From Kriegella sp965368185 (GTDB lineage Bacteria; Bacteroidota; Bacteroidia; Flavobacteriales; Flavobacteriaceae): a DNA stretch of 64,000 nucleotides. Within the stretch, counting starts at the first letter, position 1. Every line of letters begins with the position of its first letter. Where the stretch lies: the NCBI GenBank assembly GCA_965368185.1, contig CBDULZ010000014.1:4264-68263 (forward strand), given 5' to 3'. Position numbers and translations under genes: made by a program. Under the pieces are notes generated by a model that saw only the letters and a list, made by a program, of their open reading frames with translations, had not been told where the DNA came from and searched no databases. Positions 17,697 to 26,499 of this stretch are shown one piece after another.

Positions 17697-19325
17697 ATGA
17701 ATAGAATAATGAAAAAGAGGATTCTAATACCCCTTTTCGCAATTACATTGTTGATTGCGGGAAGCAGCTTTAAAAGCGATTTTTTTGAAATAGCCAAGCA
17801 GATCGAAATTTTTACTACGCTTTTCAAAGAACTGAACATGAACTATGTAGACGAGACCAACCCTGCCGAGCTAATGGATACGGCAATAAAGAATATGCTG
17901 GATGAACTAGACCCCTATACCAAATTTCTGAACGAACAAGATGTAGAGACTTATAAAATCAATAATGCTGGGGAATATTCGGGTATTGGGGCAGTAGTAC
18001 GGTCCTACCAAGACAAATTGCTAATTGTAGAGCCCTATAAGGGATATCCGGCCGATAAAGCGGGACTCAAAGCGGGTGATGAAATTGTAAAAATCGGTGA
18101 TATTTCGGTAATGGACTTTGAGGACAACGCCAGTGAACTTCTTAAAGGAGCCAATGGTACTTCGGTATCTGTAATCTACAATAGACAGGGAGAGACAAAG
18201 TCAGCCGAAATTACCAGGTCTTCAGTTGAAGTCGATGCCGTGCCATTTTATAAAATGATTGATGCCAAAACAGGATATATCGTTTTGGCAAAGTTTAATG
18301 CAAAGGCTTCAGGACAGACAAAAGACGCACTTATAGACTTAAAGGGAAAAGGAGCCGAAAAAATTGTTTTGGATTTACGTGGAAATCCCGGAGGGTTGCT
18401 GTCAGAGGCTATAAATGTCACCAATCTTTTTGTGCCAAAAGGAGAATTGATCGTGACAACGAAGTCAAAAGTCAAGAAATTTAATAGGGAGTACCATACC
18501 AAAAACAAGGAAGTTGATGCTGAAATACCCTTGGTGGTTTTAATTGACGGCGGCAGTGCCTCGGCAAGTGAAATCGTATCGGGAAGCCTGCAAGACTTAG
18601 ATCGTGCCGTTGTTATGGGCGCACGTAGTTTTGGAAAAGGACTGGTACAACGCCCCTTAAAACTAACCTATGGCACTCAATTGAAAGTAACTATAAGCCG
18701 ATATTATACCCCTTCCGGGCGGTGTATTCAGTCGCTTGATTATTGGAACCGGGATGCAAATGGCAATGCAGTAAAAACATCGACCTTCAATGACTTTACG
18801 ACCCGCAATGGGCGAAAAGTTCAAGACGGTGGCGGGGTACTTCCCGATATTGAAATTAGCGCTATAAAAGCCAATGAACTTACCACCGCCCTATTGCACA
18901 ATCATGTTGTTTTCGATTTCGCGACCGATTATTATTATGGTAATCGAATAGAGAACCTCAATGATTTCCGATTTACGGAAAACGATTATCAACAATTTAA
19001 GAATTACGTTTCTAAAAGTGCCTTTTCCTTCGAGACCAAAACCGAACGGGTCTTGAAGCAAGCCATGACCAATCGTGAAGAAGTTATTTTTAATGAAGCC
19101 ATAGAAAACGATTTTAAAACTTTGCTTATCGATATCGATAAAAGCAAGCTTTCCGCCTTGGAAAATTATCAAAAAGAAATTCAAAGTAAGTTGGAGGATG
19201 AAATCGTAAAACGCTATTTCTACAGAGAAGGGCTTTATGAATACTATCTAACCCATGACGACGCTATCATGGCGGCTACCGAGCTCTTGGGAAATACAGC
19301 GAAATACGGAGAAATCTTACAATAG
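17697..19325 (+). CDS. S41 C-terminal-processing peptidase
   Basis: 542 residues. An N-terminal signal or anchor (MNRIMKKRILIPLFAITLLIAGSSF; Met4 could also be the start) precedes a PDZ domain around residues 90-165 (IVEPYKGYPADKAGLKAGDEIV). The S41 core follows (LDLRGNPGGLLSEAI, then LIDGGSASASEIVSGSLQD with the catalytic Ser, and RSFGKGLVQ with the general-base Lys). A C-terminal helical domain of about 140 residues follows. It cleaves proteins from their C-termini in the periplasm. Co-transcribed with rnpA. Confidence 0.93.
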   Translation: MNRIMKKRILIPLFAITLLIAGSSFKSDFFEIAKQIEIFTTLFKELNMNYVDETNPAELMDTAIKNMLDELDPYTKFLNEQDVETYKINNAGEYSGIGAVVRSYQDKLLIVEPYKGYPADKAGLKAGDEIVKIGDISVMDFEDNASELLKGANGTSVSVIYNRQGETKSAEITRSSVEVDAVPFYKMIDAKTGYIVLAKFNAKASGQTKDALIDLKGKGAEKIVLDLRGNPGGLLSEAINVTNLFVPKGELIVTTKSKVKKFNREYHTKNKEVDAEIPLVVLIDGGSASASEIVSGSLQDLDRAVVMGARSFGKGLVQRPLKLTYGTQLKVTISRYYTPSGRCIQSLDYWNRDANGNAVKTSTFNDFTTRNGRKVQDGGGVLPDIEISAIKANELTTALLHNHVVFDFATDYYYGNRIENLNDFRFTENDYQQFKNYVSKSAFSFETKTERVLKQAMTNREEVIFNEAIENDFKTLLIDIDKSKLSALENYQKEIQSKLEDEIVKRYFYREGLYEYYLTHDDAIMAATELLGNTAKYGEILQ

Positions 19326-19653
19326 GCCAACCTAAATGGTTGATGCCAAATGGAGTTCCTTGAGCACAACGACATACGCTAGTCCTGTGGCTTAAAGAGA
19401 CCATACATTATTGGGTTCTGTAAGTTTTCAACGTTCATTTACCTTCCCTTTTCTATCTATTAAATTCTGTCCTCGGTAAACTTCCCTAAGTTTACCATTA
19501 ACCCTACGGCTACAAATCTGATTCGATCGGTCAATTTTCCATACAAAATCATCAATAACTATGAAATTATTCCTATGAAACATTTGTAGTTTTGTTGGAT
19601 TGCATTGTGCTTTTTTATTTTAAACTTTGATTCCTTAATATCATCTGTCATCC
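19326..19653. other. Intergenic region with one perfect inverted repeat
   Basis: 328 bases between the S41 protease and the phosphatase gene. No reading frame of note. It holds the perfect inverted repeat at 19475-19496 (separate entry) and an AT-rich promoter-like end (TAAACTTTG near 19622, one base longer than the -7 consensus). Confidence 0.6.
19475..19496. promoter_or_regulatory. Perfect 9-bp inverted repeat, possible operator
   Basis: GGTAAACTT at 19475-19483 and AAGTTTACC at 19488-19496 are exact reverse complements separated by CCCT. The hairpin is not followed by a T-run, which argues against an intrinsic terminator. It lies 158 bases upstream of the phosphatase ATG, so it could be an operator for a dimeric regulator encoded elsewhere. 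Confidence 0.5.
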
Positions 19654-21051
19654 ATGAAAAAAGTCATTTCGATATTCTCTTTTTGTCTGTTTATGTTCCT
19701 TCTCGTTTTTAAAGGCAATAGTCAAGAACACCCCCACGAACATGGAAACGGACATACACATTATACAGAGCACGATGCGGTTTTAAATCACAAACTCCTT
19801 TTTCCTTCCAAAACACCTGACCGTATCATCACCAACCTTACTCAAGACCCGGCTCATAGTTTCGCGGTCAATTGGCGAACAAATCAGCAAATTGAAACAG
19901 GTTTTGTTGAAATAGCAAAAGCTACAGATGGTCCTGAATTTTTACTGGGAAATGTTCAAAAGGTTAAAGCTGTCACTCAAAAATTCGAGAACCAAAACAG
20001 CAGGGAGCCCTTGGTAAAAGCAAGTTATCATTCGGCGGTGGTATCAGAACTTGAGCCCAATACATTATATGTTTACCGTATAGGTAACGGTGGCGAAAAT
20101 AATGCCTATTGGAGTGAATGGTTTCAATTTACTACAGCAAGCGACAACGATAATAAACCATTCAGTTTTATTTATTTTGGCGATGCACAAAACAATGTAA
20201 AATCACTTTGGTCACGGGTCATCCGAAATTCATACAAACAATATCCTCAAGTTGACTTTATGTTGCATGCCGGTGACTTGATCAATGATCGCGATGCCAA
20301 TATTGAATGGGGAGAATGGTTTCATGCTGGCAGTTTTATACATGCTACTGTACCCAGCATTATGACACCTGGCAATCATGAATACCGCGACGGCATATTG
20401 TCGTCGCTTTGGCGGCCTCAATTTACCCTTCCCGAAAATGGCCCTACAAAAGCCCTAGAGGAGACCTGTTACGCCGTCGATTATGAAAACATGAAGCTTA
20501 TTTCAATTGATGGAGAAGCTTTTGACGAGCATAAAGAAGCTCGAACTGCACAAACGAAATGGCTTGATTCCGTTCTTAGAACGAATACAAAGAAATGGAC
20601 CACCATTACCACACATTACCCTATTTTCTCTACGGCAAAAGGAAGGGATAATAAGAAGCTGCGCAAGGCCTTTAAACCTTTAATCGATAAGTATGGTGTT
20701 GATTTGGTGCTTCAGGGCCATGATCACACATATGCGCGCGGCTACGTAGAGAATGAGGGTCAGGGCCTTACCGTCGTTAATGATATGGGAACCGTTTATG
20801 CAGTATCGGTGAGTGGACCGAAAATGTATGAATCACAAGATCAAAAATGGATGGTGCGACGCGGCGAGTACACCCAACTATTTCAAATTATCACGGTATC
20901 AAAAGATACCATTACCTATGGTGCCTATACCCCTACAGGCAACCTCTACGATGCATTCGAACTAATTAAAAAGAATGGGAAGAAAAAATTGATAAACAAA
21001 ATTCCAAATAGCCCAATTCGCTTAAAAAGTGACTTTGTCAAGCCCGAATAA
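19654..21051 (+). CDS. Purple-acid-phosphatase-type metallophosphoesterase, exported
   Basis: 465 residues with a signal peptide (MKKVISIFSFCLFMFLLVF ... GNSQ). Directly after it comes a His-rich stretch with seven His in about 22 residues (around 25-47). A fibronectin-like purple-acid-phosphatase N-domain follows (HSFAVNWRTNQQIETGFVEI ... LEPNTLYVYRIG). The dinuclear-metal phosphoesterase blocks are in order: YFGDAQNN (about 175), HAGDLINDRD, TPGNHEYRD, THYPIFS and LQGHDHTYARG. It probably removes phosphate from organic phosphates or phosphorylated glycans in the periplasm. It opens the carbohydrate-metabolism region; the beta-helix gene follows 92 bases later. Confidence 0.92.
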   Translation: MKKVISIFSFCLFMFLLVFKGNSQEHPHEHGNGHTHYTEHDAVLNHKLLFPSKTPDRIITNLTQDPAHSFAVNWRTNQQIETGFVEIAKATDGPEFLLGNVQKVKAVTQKFENQNSREPLVKASYHSAVVSELEPNTLYVYRIGNGGENNAYWSEWFQFTTASDNDNKPFSFIYFGDAQNNVKSLWSRVIRNSYKQYPQVDFMLHAGDLINDRDANIEWGEWFHAGSFIHATVPSIMTPGNHEYRDGILSSLWRPQFTLPENGPTKALEETCYAVDYENMKLISIDGEAFDEHKEARTAQTKWLDSVLRTNTKKWTTITTHYPIFSTAKGRDNKKLRKAFKPLIDKYGVDLVLQGHDHTYARGYVENEGQGLTVVNDMGTVYAVSVSGPKMYESQDQKWMVRRGEYTQLFQIITVSKDTITYGAYTPTGNLYDAFELIKKNGKKKLINKIPNSPIRLKSDFVKPE

Positions 21052-21143
21052 CACAATTGCCGCCAATTTTGGTGATGCCAGAATTTTGCAAATTGCTGTT
21101 TAGGGGCTATTTTCGATTATGCACACTAAAATAAAAAAAGCAC

Positions 21144-22997
21144 ATGGCTGTTCGTTGCATCACTTTGCTCCTATCTCTTTTGCTCATACAGTGTTCAAGT
21201 GTACAGCAAATAAAGGAAATCTATGTTTCTCCTAACGGTTCAGACAGTGCCCCGGGAACTCGTAAGGCTCCTTTCGAAACGCTACATAAGGCTTTGGGAG
21301 AAATTGCTTCAATCGACTCAACAAAAGTACGGGGTGTAGTGATATGGATTAATGATGGCACTTACCGAATCAAAAATCCGTTGCTTATTGATTCTATGTC
21401 GAAAAAAACCAATACATCTCTTTCATTTAAAGGTATGGAAGGTTCTAAACCTGTAATTTCCGGCGCTGTGCAATTAACTGGATGGCGAAGTGCGGGAAAT
21501 GGTCTTTGGATCTGTTCAATACCCGACCAAATGGGTGATTTTCGTGAACTTTTTATCAATGGCAAAAGGGCAACTCGCTCAAGACATCCGAATAGTGGCT
21601 ACTTAAGAGTAACTGAGGTGGGTGCCGATAAGCGTACCTATTTTACTTTTACTTCAGGAGACTTCCCGATTCCTAAAAGTACGGCAAAACCCGAACTGGT
21701 CTTATTACATGATTGGTCCATTACCCGAATTCCGGTTAAAGATATAGATGTTGAACACAATGTACTCTATGCAGTAGATTCGATAGGAACAAAAAACCTT
21801 GATTTTTTTACTCTTGACAATTGGGAGCCGAACCCTCGCTATTATCTTGAAAATGCCCCGGAGTTTTTAGATGCTGATTATGAATGGTTCTTTGACCCAG
21901 CCAGTAAGGAGGTGCGTTTGAAATTACCTTCAAACATCGACCCTATGTCTCTAATCATTGAAATTCCGATGGCTGAACGCCTCGTACAGATACACGGTGC
22001 CGAAAAGAAACCGATATCGAATGTTTCCTTTGATGGGATTACATTTAAACATTGCAGATGGAACCTTCCGGAGGAAACTTATGCTGGCATTCAGGCCTGT
22101 CATTTTGACCCACGAAATCAAACAGAAGAATGGAATGTTGTTCCAGCGGCCATACAAACCCAATGGGTAGATACCGTTCGGTTTGAAAATTGTGATTTTC
22201 TTTCCATGGGAGGCAGCGCTGTTTGGTTTGGTACCGGCAGTGTCAATTGTGCTTTAAAGGAATGCCGTATTTACGATATTTCCGGCAATGGGGTAATGAT
22301 TGGTGAAGGCCAAGACCGTCGAATTGGGGGAACACCTTGGTGGAAGGTCGCCCCAGAACAAGTGGCACTGGCTAATACCATTGAATCCTGCAATATTTCA
22401 GAATGTGGAGTCCAGTTCTATGGTGCTGTGGGCATCTGGTGTGGATTGACAGCGGAAACCACGTTGCGAAACAATGAAATATACAACCTTCCATATACGG
22501 GCATCTCTATTGGTTGGATGTGGAGTCCTGAGGCAACCCCCAGTCGGGACAATATCGTTGCTCAAAATCATATCCACCATGTCATGCGTACCTTAAGTGA
22601 CGGAGGCGGCATTTATATGCTCGGGTTGCAACCCGGAAGCCGTTTGACAGAAAATCATATCCATGATATTTCAGTAAACGCGGGTAGGGCAGAAAGCAAC
22701 GGCATGTTTCTTGACGAGGGCACCAAAGATGTATTGGTCGAGAAAAACCTGATTTATAACATTGCCAAATCGCCGCTTCGTTTTCACAGGGCTTCGACCA
22801 ATACCGTGAAGAACAACTATTTATTTTCCAAAGGAAATACGCCTGGCATCGCTTACAACCGAACTGACCCCGAAAATATAGTAAAAGAAGAAAACTTTTT
22901 TGAAAGCACCGATAACCCTGACTATAAGGAGTTATTGAAAAAGAGCCTGACAGAATTTGAAAAAATGACCCAGCCTTCGGTGATCAAGCCAAATTAA
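21144..22997 (+). CDS. Right-handed parallel beta-helix lipoprotein
   Basis: 617 residues with a lipoprotein signal (LLLIQCSS, Cys near 17). After it comes the typical start of pectate-lyase-like helices, IYVSPNGSDSAPGTRKAPFETLHKAL. Two-thirds of the protein consists of beta-helix coils, e.g. VRFENCDFLSMGGSAVWFG, NCALKECRIYDISGNGVMIGE, TTLRNNEIYNLPYTGISIG, SRLTENHIHDISVNAG and KDVLVEKNLIYNI. The fold is shared by polysaccharide lyases, GH28-like and GH120-like hydrolases and epimerases. Conserved His/Asp/Asn in YMLGLQPGS and NGMFLDEGTKD may form the active site. It is probably a cell-surface or periplasmic glycan-active enzyme. The class within the fold is not resolvable by eye. Confidence 0.82.
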   Translation: MAVRCITLLLSLLLIQCSSVQQIKEIYVSPNGSDSAPGTRKAPFETLHKALGEIASIDSTKVRGVVIWINDGTYRIKNPLLIDSMSKKTNTSLSFKGMEGSKPVISGAVQLTGWRSAGNGLWICSIPDQMGDFRELFINGKRATRSRHPNSGYLRVTEVGADKRTYFTFTSGDFPIPKSTAKPELVLLHDWSITRIPVKDIDVEHNVLYAVDSIGTKNLDFFTLDNWEPNPRYYLENAPEFLDADYEWFFDPASKEVRLKLPSNIDPMSLIIEIPMAERLVQIHGAEKKPISNVSFDGITFKHCRWNLPEETYAGIQACHFDPRNQTEEWNVVPAAIQTQWVDTVRFENCDFLSMGGSAVWFGTGSVNCALKECRIYDISGNGVMIGEGQDRRIGGTPWWKVAPEQVALANTIESCNISECGVQFYGAVGIWCGLTAETTLRNNEIYNLPYTGISIGWMWSPEATPSRDNIVAQNHIHHVMRTLSDGGGIYMLGLQPGSRLTENHIHDISVNAGRAESNGMFLDEGTKDVLVEKNLIYNIAKSPLRFHRASTNTVKNNYLFSKGNTPGIAYNRTDPENIVKEENFFESTDNPDYKELLKKSLTEFEKMTQPSVIKPN

Positions 22998-23039
22998 ACG
23001 AATTACGTACCTTTCAATAAAATTAATATTACGCATAAT

Positions 23040-23927
23040 ATGATCAAGACAAGTAGCGCACAATTAGTGTATGATGCCAAAGCTACTTTAGGAGAAGGCC
23101 CCGTTTGGAGCCCTCTTAAACAATTGCTCTTTTGGGTCGATATCGAAGGAAAAAAATTACATCGGTACAATCCTATCAATGGCGAAAACCGACAATGGAG
23201 ATTTGACGGTATGTTGGGGGCGGCCGTTCCAGCCGAAAATGGAAATCTTATATTGGCCCTCGAGTCTGGACTCGCTTCTTTTAACACGGAAACAGAGGTA
23301 TTGCAGCAGCACAACGTGCTCGGAAATAGCGACCCCGATATGCGCTATAATGACGGAAAGGTGGGGCCAAACGGTAATTTCTGGATAGGTAGCATGCATA
23401 AGAAATTTGTTCCAAAAAACGGTAACCTATACCGAATAGACCGACAATTCAATGCAACAACCCAAGTGTCTGGAACTACCATTTCAAATGGAATGGCATG
23501 GAGTGCCGACAAAAAAACCTTGTATTACATCGATTCGGCTGACCGCAAGGTGTATGGTTATGATTTTGATATCGTAACCAGCGATATTTCCAACAAAAGA
23601 GTAGTAATTTCGGTTCCTGAACAATATGGTAGCCCTGACGGTATGAGCATCGACGCCGAAGACATGCTTTGGATCGCACACTGGGGCGGTAATTGTGTAC
23701 GTCGTTGGAATCCGGTTACCGGTGAGGTATTGGAACAGGTTGAAGTTGATGCGCCACATGTGACTTCCAGCTGTTTTGGCGGTAAAGATTTAGATTGCCT
23801 ATATATTACCTCCGCTCGAAGCGATCTAAACGAAGAACAACTTCAAGAATTTCCTTTAAGCGGTGGACTATTCATATACCGCCCCAAAGTCAAAGGAACA
23901 GCTATAACCCTCTTTAAAAATAAATAA
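23040..23927 (+). CDS. SMP-30/gluconolactonase family sugar lactonase
   Basis: 295 residues, no signal peptide, so cytoplasmic. The SMP-30 metal site is readable: Glu19 in TLGEGPVWSP, Asn in DGKVGPNGNFWIGSM and ISNGMAWSADKKTLYYIDS, and Asp near 199 in YGSPDGMSID. These residues bind one divalent cation and open aldono-1,4- or 1,5-lactones. Its stop overlaps the ATG of the SDR gene by one base (TAATG), so dehydrogenase and lactonase are produced together. This is the classical first two steps of oxidative, non-phosphorylating sugar catabolism (sugar to lactone to aldonate). The sugar is unknown. Confidence 0.92.
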   Translation: MIKTSSAQLVYDAKATLGEGPVWSPLKQLLFWVDIEGKKLHRYNPINGENRQWRFDGMLGAAVPAENGNLILALESGLASFNTETEVLQQHNVLGNSDPDMRYNDGKVGPNGNFWIGSMHKKFVPKNGNLYRIDRQFNATTQVSGTTISNGMAWSADKKTLYYIDSADRKVYGYDFDIVTSDISNKRVVISVPEQYGSPDGMSIDAEDMLWIAHWGGNCVRRWNPVTGEVLEQVEVDAPHVTSSCFGGKDLDCLYITSARSDLNEEQLQEFPLSGGLFIYRPKVKGTAITLFKNK

Positions 23928-24709
23928 TGTACTATTCGGGAATAAAGAACAAAGCAGCCATCGTAACGGGAGCAGGTGAAGGCATTGGGTTTGCCATTGC
24001 CGAGTTGCTTTTGAAGGCCGGTGCCAATGTGGTCTTAAACGATGTGGATGAAGCACGGAGCCGTAAAGCAGCCGAGAAGCTAGATATAAAACACCCGGGA
24101 ACTTGTCTGTCTTTTGCCGGGGATGCCGGGGATGCCGAAACCATTAATAAAATGGTAAACTTGGCTTTGGAAAACTTCGGGAAAATTGATTTTATCATAC
24201 CCAATGCCGGTATTACGCTTTTTGGCGACTTTCTTTCGTTCACTCCGGAATCATTTCAAAAAGTACTACAACTCAATTTACACGGGGCTTTCTTTTTGGT
24301 TCAACGCGCTGCCAAGGAAATGATAAAGAACGGTACTGGTGGGCGTATCGTTCTGATGTCTTCCCAAGTGGGTATTCAGGCCTATCGCAACCTTACGGCC
24401 TACGGCATGACCAAAGCGGCCCTTCAACTAATGGCACGTAACCTCGCTTACGAATTGGGCGAATATGGAATAACAATAAATGCCATTGCGCCTGGTGCCA
24501 CTTTGACCGAGCGAACCAAAAAAGAGCAACCTGACTACGAAGGAATATGGGGAAAATTGATTCCAAGAGGAGTAGTTGGTAAACCGGAAGATATTGCCAA
24601 AACATGCTTATTTCTACTTTCTGAAGAAGCCGCCCATATCAACGGCCAAACCATCCCGGTTGATGGGGGGTGGACAACTGCTGGCATTTATCCTGAGGAT
24701 TTGTCCTAA
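23927..24709 (+). CDS. SDR-family sugar dehydrogenase
   Basis: 260 residues, classical SDR length. Coenzyme motif TGAGEGIGFA (14-23), acidic residue in VVLNDVD (Asp39) favouring NAD, NAG at 93-95, catalytic Ser146 (MSSQVG), Tyr159 and Lys163 (YGMTK), and the C-terminal VDGGWTTAG. Cytoplasmic. It overlaps the lactonase by one base and is followed 10 bases later by a VOC-fold protein. The pairing suggests it oxidises a monosaccharide or a derived polyol at C1. The substrate is not visible from the sequence; glucose-1-dehydrogenase-like and fucose-dehydrogenase-like SDRs look alike. Confidence 0.92.
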   Translation: MYYSGIKNKAAIVTGAGEGIGFAIAELLLKAGANVVLNDVDEARSRKAAEKLDIKHPGTCLSFAGDAGDAETINKMVNLALENFGKIDFIIPNAGITLFGDFLSFTPESFQKVLQLNLHGAFFLVQRAAKEMIKNGTGGRIVLMSSQVGIQAYRNLTAYGMTKAALQLMARNLAYELGEYGITINAIAPGATLTERTKKEQPDYEGIWGKLIPRGVVGKPEDIAKTCLFLLSEEAAHINGQTIPVDGGWTTAGIYPEDLS

Positions 24710-24719
24710 AACAAGAATA

Positions 24720-25106
24720 TTGCATTTTAACAAAATCCACCACATCGCTATTATTTGCTCAGACTATCAAAAGTCAAAACACTTCTATGTAGAAATTCTA
24801 GGTTTGAAAATAGTAAAAGAAACGTTTCGTGAAGAACGTCAGTCGTACAAGCTGGATCTTTCTCTTAATGGGGAATACATTATCGAACTCTTTTCATTTC
24901 CCGACCCTCCAAAACGCCCATCTCAACCTGAAGCCATGGGGTTACGCCACCTTGCCTTTGAGGTCGGTTCCATTGAAGAATCGATTTTAGAGCTAAAAAA
25001 TAAGGGCATTACAACCGAAGCTATCCGCATTGATGGCCTGACCAACAAGAAATTTACCTTCTTTTCGGATCCCGATAACCTGCCGATAGAGATTTACGAG
25101 AAATAA
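24720..25106 (+). CDS. VOC (glyoxalase/bleomycin-resistance) family protein
   Basis: 128 residues from TTG 24720. The frame is open further upstream, but that part overlaps the SDR gene and carries no family sequence; the domain begins at KIHHIAIICSDYQ right after the TTG. Two beta-alpha-beta-beta-beta modules are visible, with metal-ligand candidates His in HHIAI, Glu in YIIELFSF, His in GLRHLAFEV and Glu in LPIEIYEK, so a glyoxalase-I-like metal site is complete. SMU1112c/YaeR-type VOC proteins have this size. It may isomerise or detoxify a keto-sugar or aldehyde produced by the SDR/lactonase pair. It is the last gene of this operon and convergent with the lyase gene. Confidence 0.85.
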   Translation: MHFNKIHHIAIICSDYQKSKHFYVEILGLKIVKETFREERQSYKLDLSLNGEYIIELFSFPDPPKRPSQPEAMGLRHLAFEVGSIEESILELKNKGITTEAIRIDGLTNKKFTFFSDPDNLPIEIYEK

Positions 25107-25166
25107 TCGGTGCTTGCAGACTGATTCTGTTAATGCAATACTGCCTTTTAAATCCCTATTAATGTG

Positions 25167-26414
25167 TCAAAACGCAAGATTAGAATGAAGGCTTAGCTCA
25201 TTAAGAGCTTTGTTCCCGGACCCAGCCTCCAGCTCCTTTTTAACGAGTTTGGTTATGGCTTCGGCTAACAAGCTTGAAAATTCATTTGAGTTGGTATGCG
25301 CAGACATTCGGACAAGTATTGGCACCAAGTATGACAAGTCGGCACCATGAAGACTCGCATGTGGCCAGTCTTGCCCGCTGATTATAGGAGTCACATAATT
25401 GACCGCCAAGGCCAAACTTTTTCCTTCTTCCGACTCAAAGTTCCACATATCCATGCCGACCTCATCACCAAAAACTGCAATATTTGTCAATGCTTCCAGA
25501 TTAAAGCAACTATAAAAAAAAGACCTCGTACGTTCAAGTTCATGAATTTGACCCCCTTTACTATTCAACTGCCAATCGAGACTTTGCTGCGCTAGCCCGA
25601 CTATCTTTTCAATCAAGGGCTTGTTTCCCAAATAATTCGCTAGGGAGGCAACCTGGAACATGTACCATGAACCATGATTGTTTTCTTGTTCTCCCTCTTC
25701 TTTGCCTAAATCACTTTCCGTCAGCCACGTCAAATAAGCGGTTAGCCATCGGGTCATTTTTAAGTCATCCTCTGTCGTCCAATGCGAAGAACCCGATAGC
25801 ATGTTGATGGCATCGGGCAGCACGGAGGCTATTGCCCTACCATCTAAAACACCAAACGGTCTACCCTCTGGATTTCCCGGAACACTTTGCGCAAATTCAA
25901 GGTGCGGATTCATCAATGTATCCTCATCGAGAAACCAAGTTTTTAACAGGTTAACGGCCTTTTGGGCAAATCGTTCATCCTCTGAGAAATAATAGGAAAG
26001 ACTAAGGTTTTTTACTGCATTGGTCATATCGCTCAGCCTATTTCTGTCTACCGCGTTAGTTTGAGTCTCGGGATTGGTCTCACCGTCTTTCCTTATCCAA
26101 GGCAATCCGTCCGAAGTATCAGGATTTGGCCACCAATAGCGGCCGATACTCAAGTAATCGTGCTTATTTCCCGAGGGTGGAAGAATGGATTTATCCATTA
26201 CCGTAGGATTTTCCATAGAAAGCAATTGCCCCGCATTGGCAAGCAATTCTTTATAAGCTGAAATCGTACGTTCCGGTGCCATACCGTCATGAATCTTTTG
26301 CTTTACCATGGCTACCTGAACCAAATCCAATTGAACCAAAGTTGAAGAAAAGCACGCTGCTCCAGAGAAAACAAATAAGACCAAGGCACAGCCATATTTC
26401 CTTATTTTTAACAT
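25167..26414 (-). CDS. Alginate-lyase-family polysaccharide lyase
   Basis: 415 residues with an N-terminal signal (MLKIRKYGCALVLFVFSGAACFS). The alpha/alpha-toroid alginate_lyase family is clear from SIGRYWWPNPDT (about 89-100), the catalytic block NNHGSWYMF (Asn246, His247, Tyr251) and the later ERTRSFFYSCFNLEALTNIA. Members of this fold (PL5, PL17-N, PL38 and relatives) cleave uronic-acid-containing glycans such as alginate or glucuronan by beta-elimination. Its short length lacks the PL17 C-terminal heparinase-like domain. Periplasmic. It is transcribed together with, and downstream of, the DUF1080 gene (86-base gap). Precise substrate unknown. Confidence 0.88.
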   Translation of the reverse strand: MLKIRKYGCALVLFVFSGAACFSSTLVQLDLVQVAMVKQKIHDGMAPERTISAYKELLANAGQLLSMENPTVMDKSILPPSGNKHDYLSIGRYWWPNPDTSDGLPWIRKDGETNPETQTNAVDRNRLSDMTNAVKNLSLSYYFSEDERFAQKAVNLLKTWFLDEDTLMNPHLEFAQSVPGNPEGRPFGVLDGRAIASVLPDAINMLSGSSHWTTEDDLKMTRWLTAYLTWLTESDLGKEEGEQENNHGSWYMFQVASLANYLGNKPLIEKIVGLAQQSLDWQLNSKGGQIHELERTRSFFYSCFNLEALTNIAVFGDEVGMDMWNFESEEGKSLALAVNYVTPIISGQDWPHASLHGADLSYLVPILVRMSAHTNSNEFSSLLAEAITKLVKKELEAGSGNKALNELSLHSNLAF

Positions 26415-26499
26415 AGTTCAAAGTTTTTAGTCGCGATAAATATCCAATCGGCTGCGATATCCGTTTACCAATTCCTATTCTCTGGGAAAGGAAACAAAA

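Noticed and set aside
24576..24719. Longer N-terminus for the VOC protein
   Set aside because: Overlaps the SDR gene in another frame and shows no VOC sequence; the domain begins at 24720.
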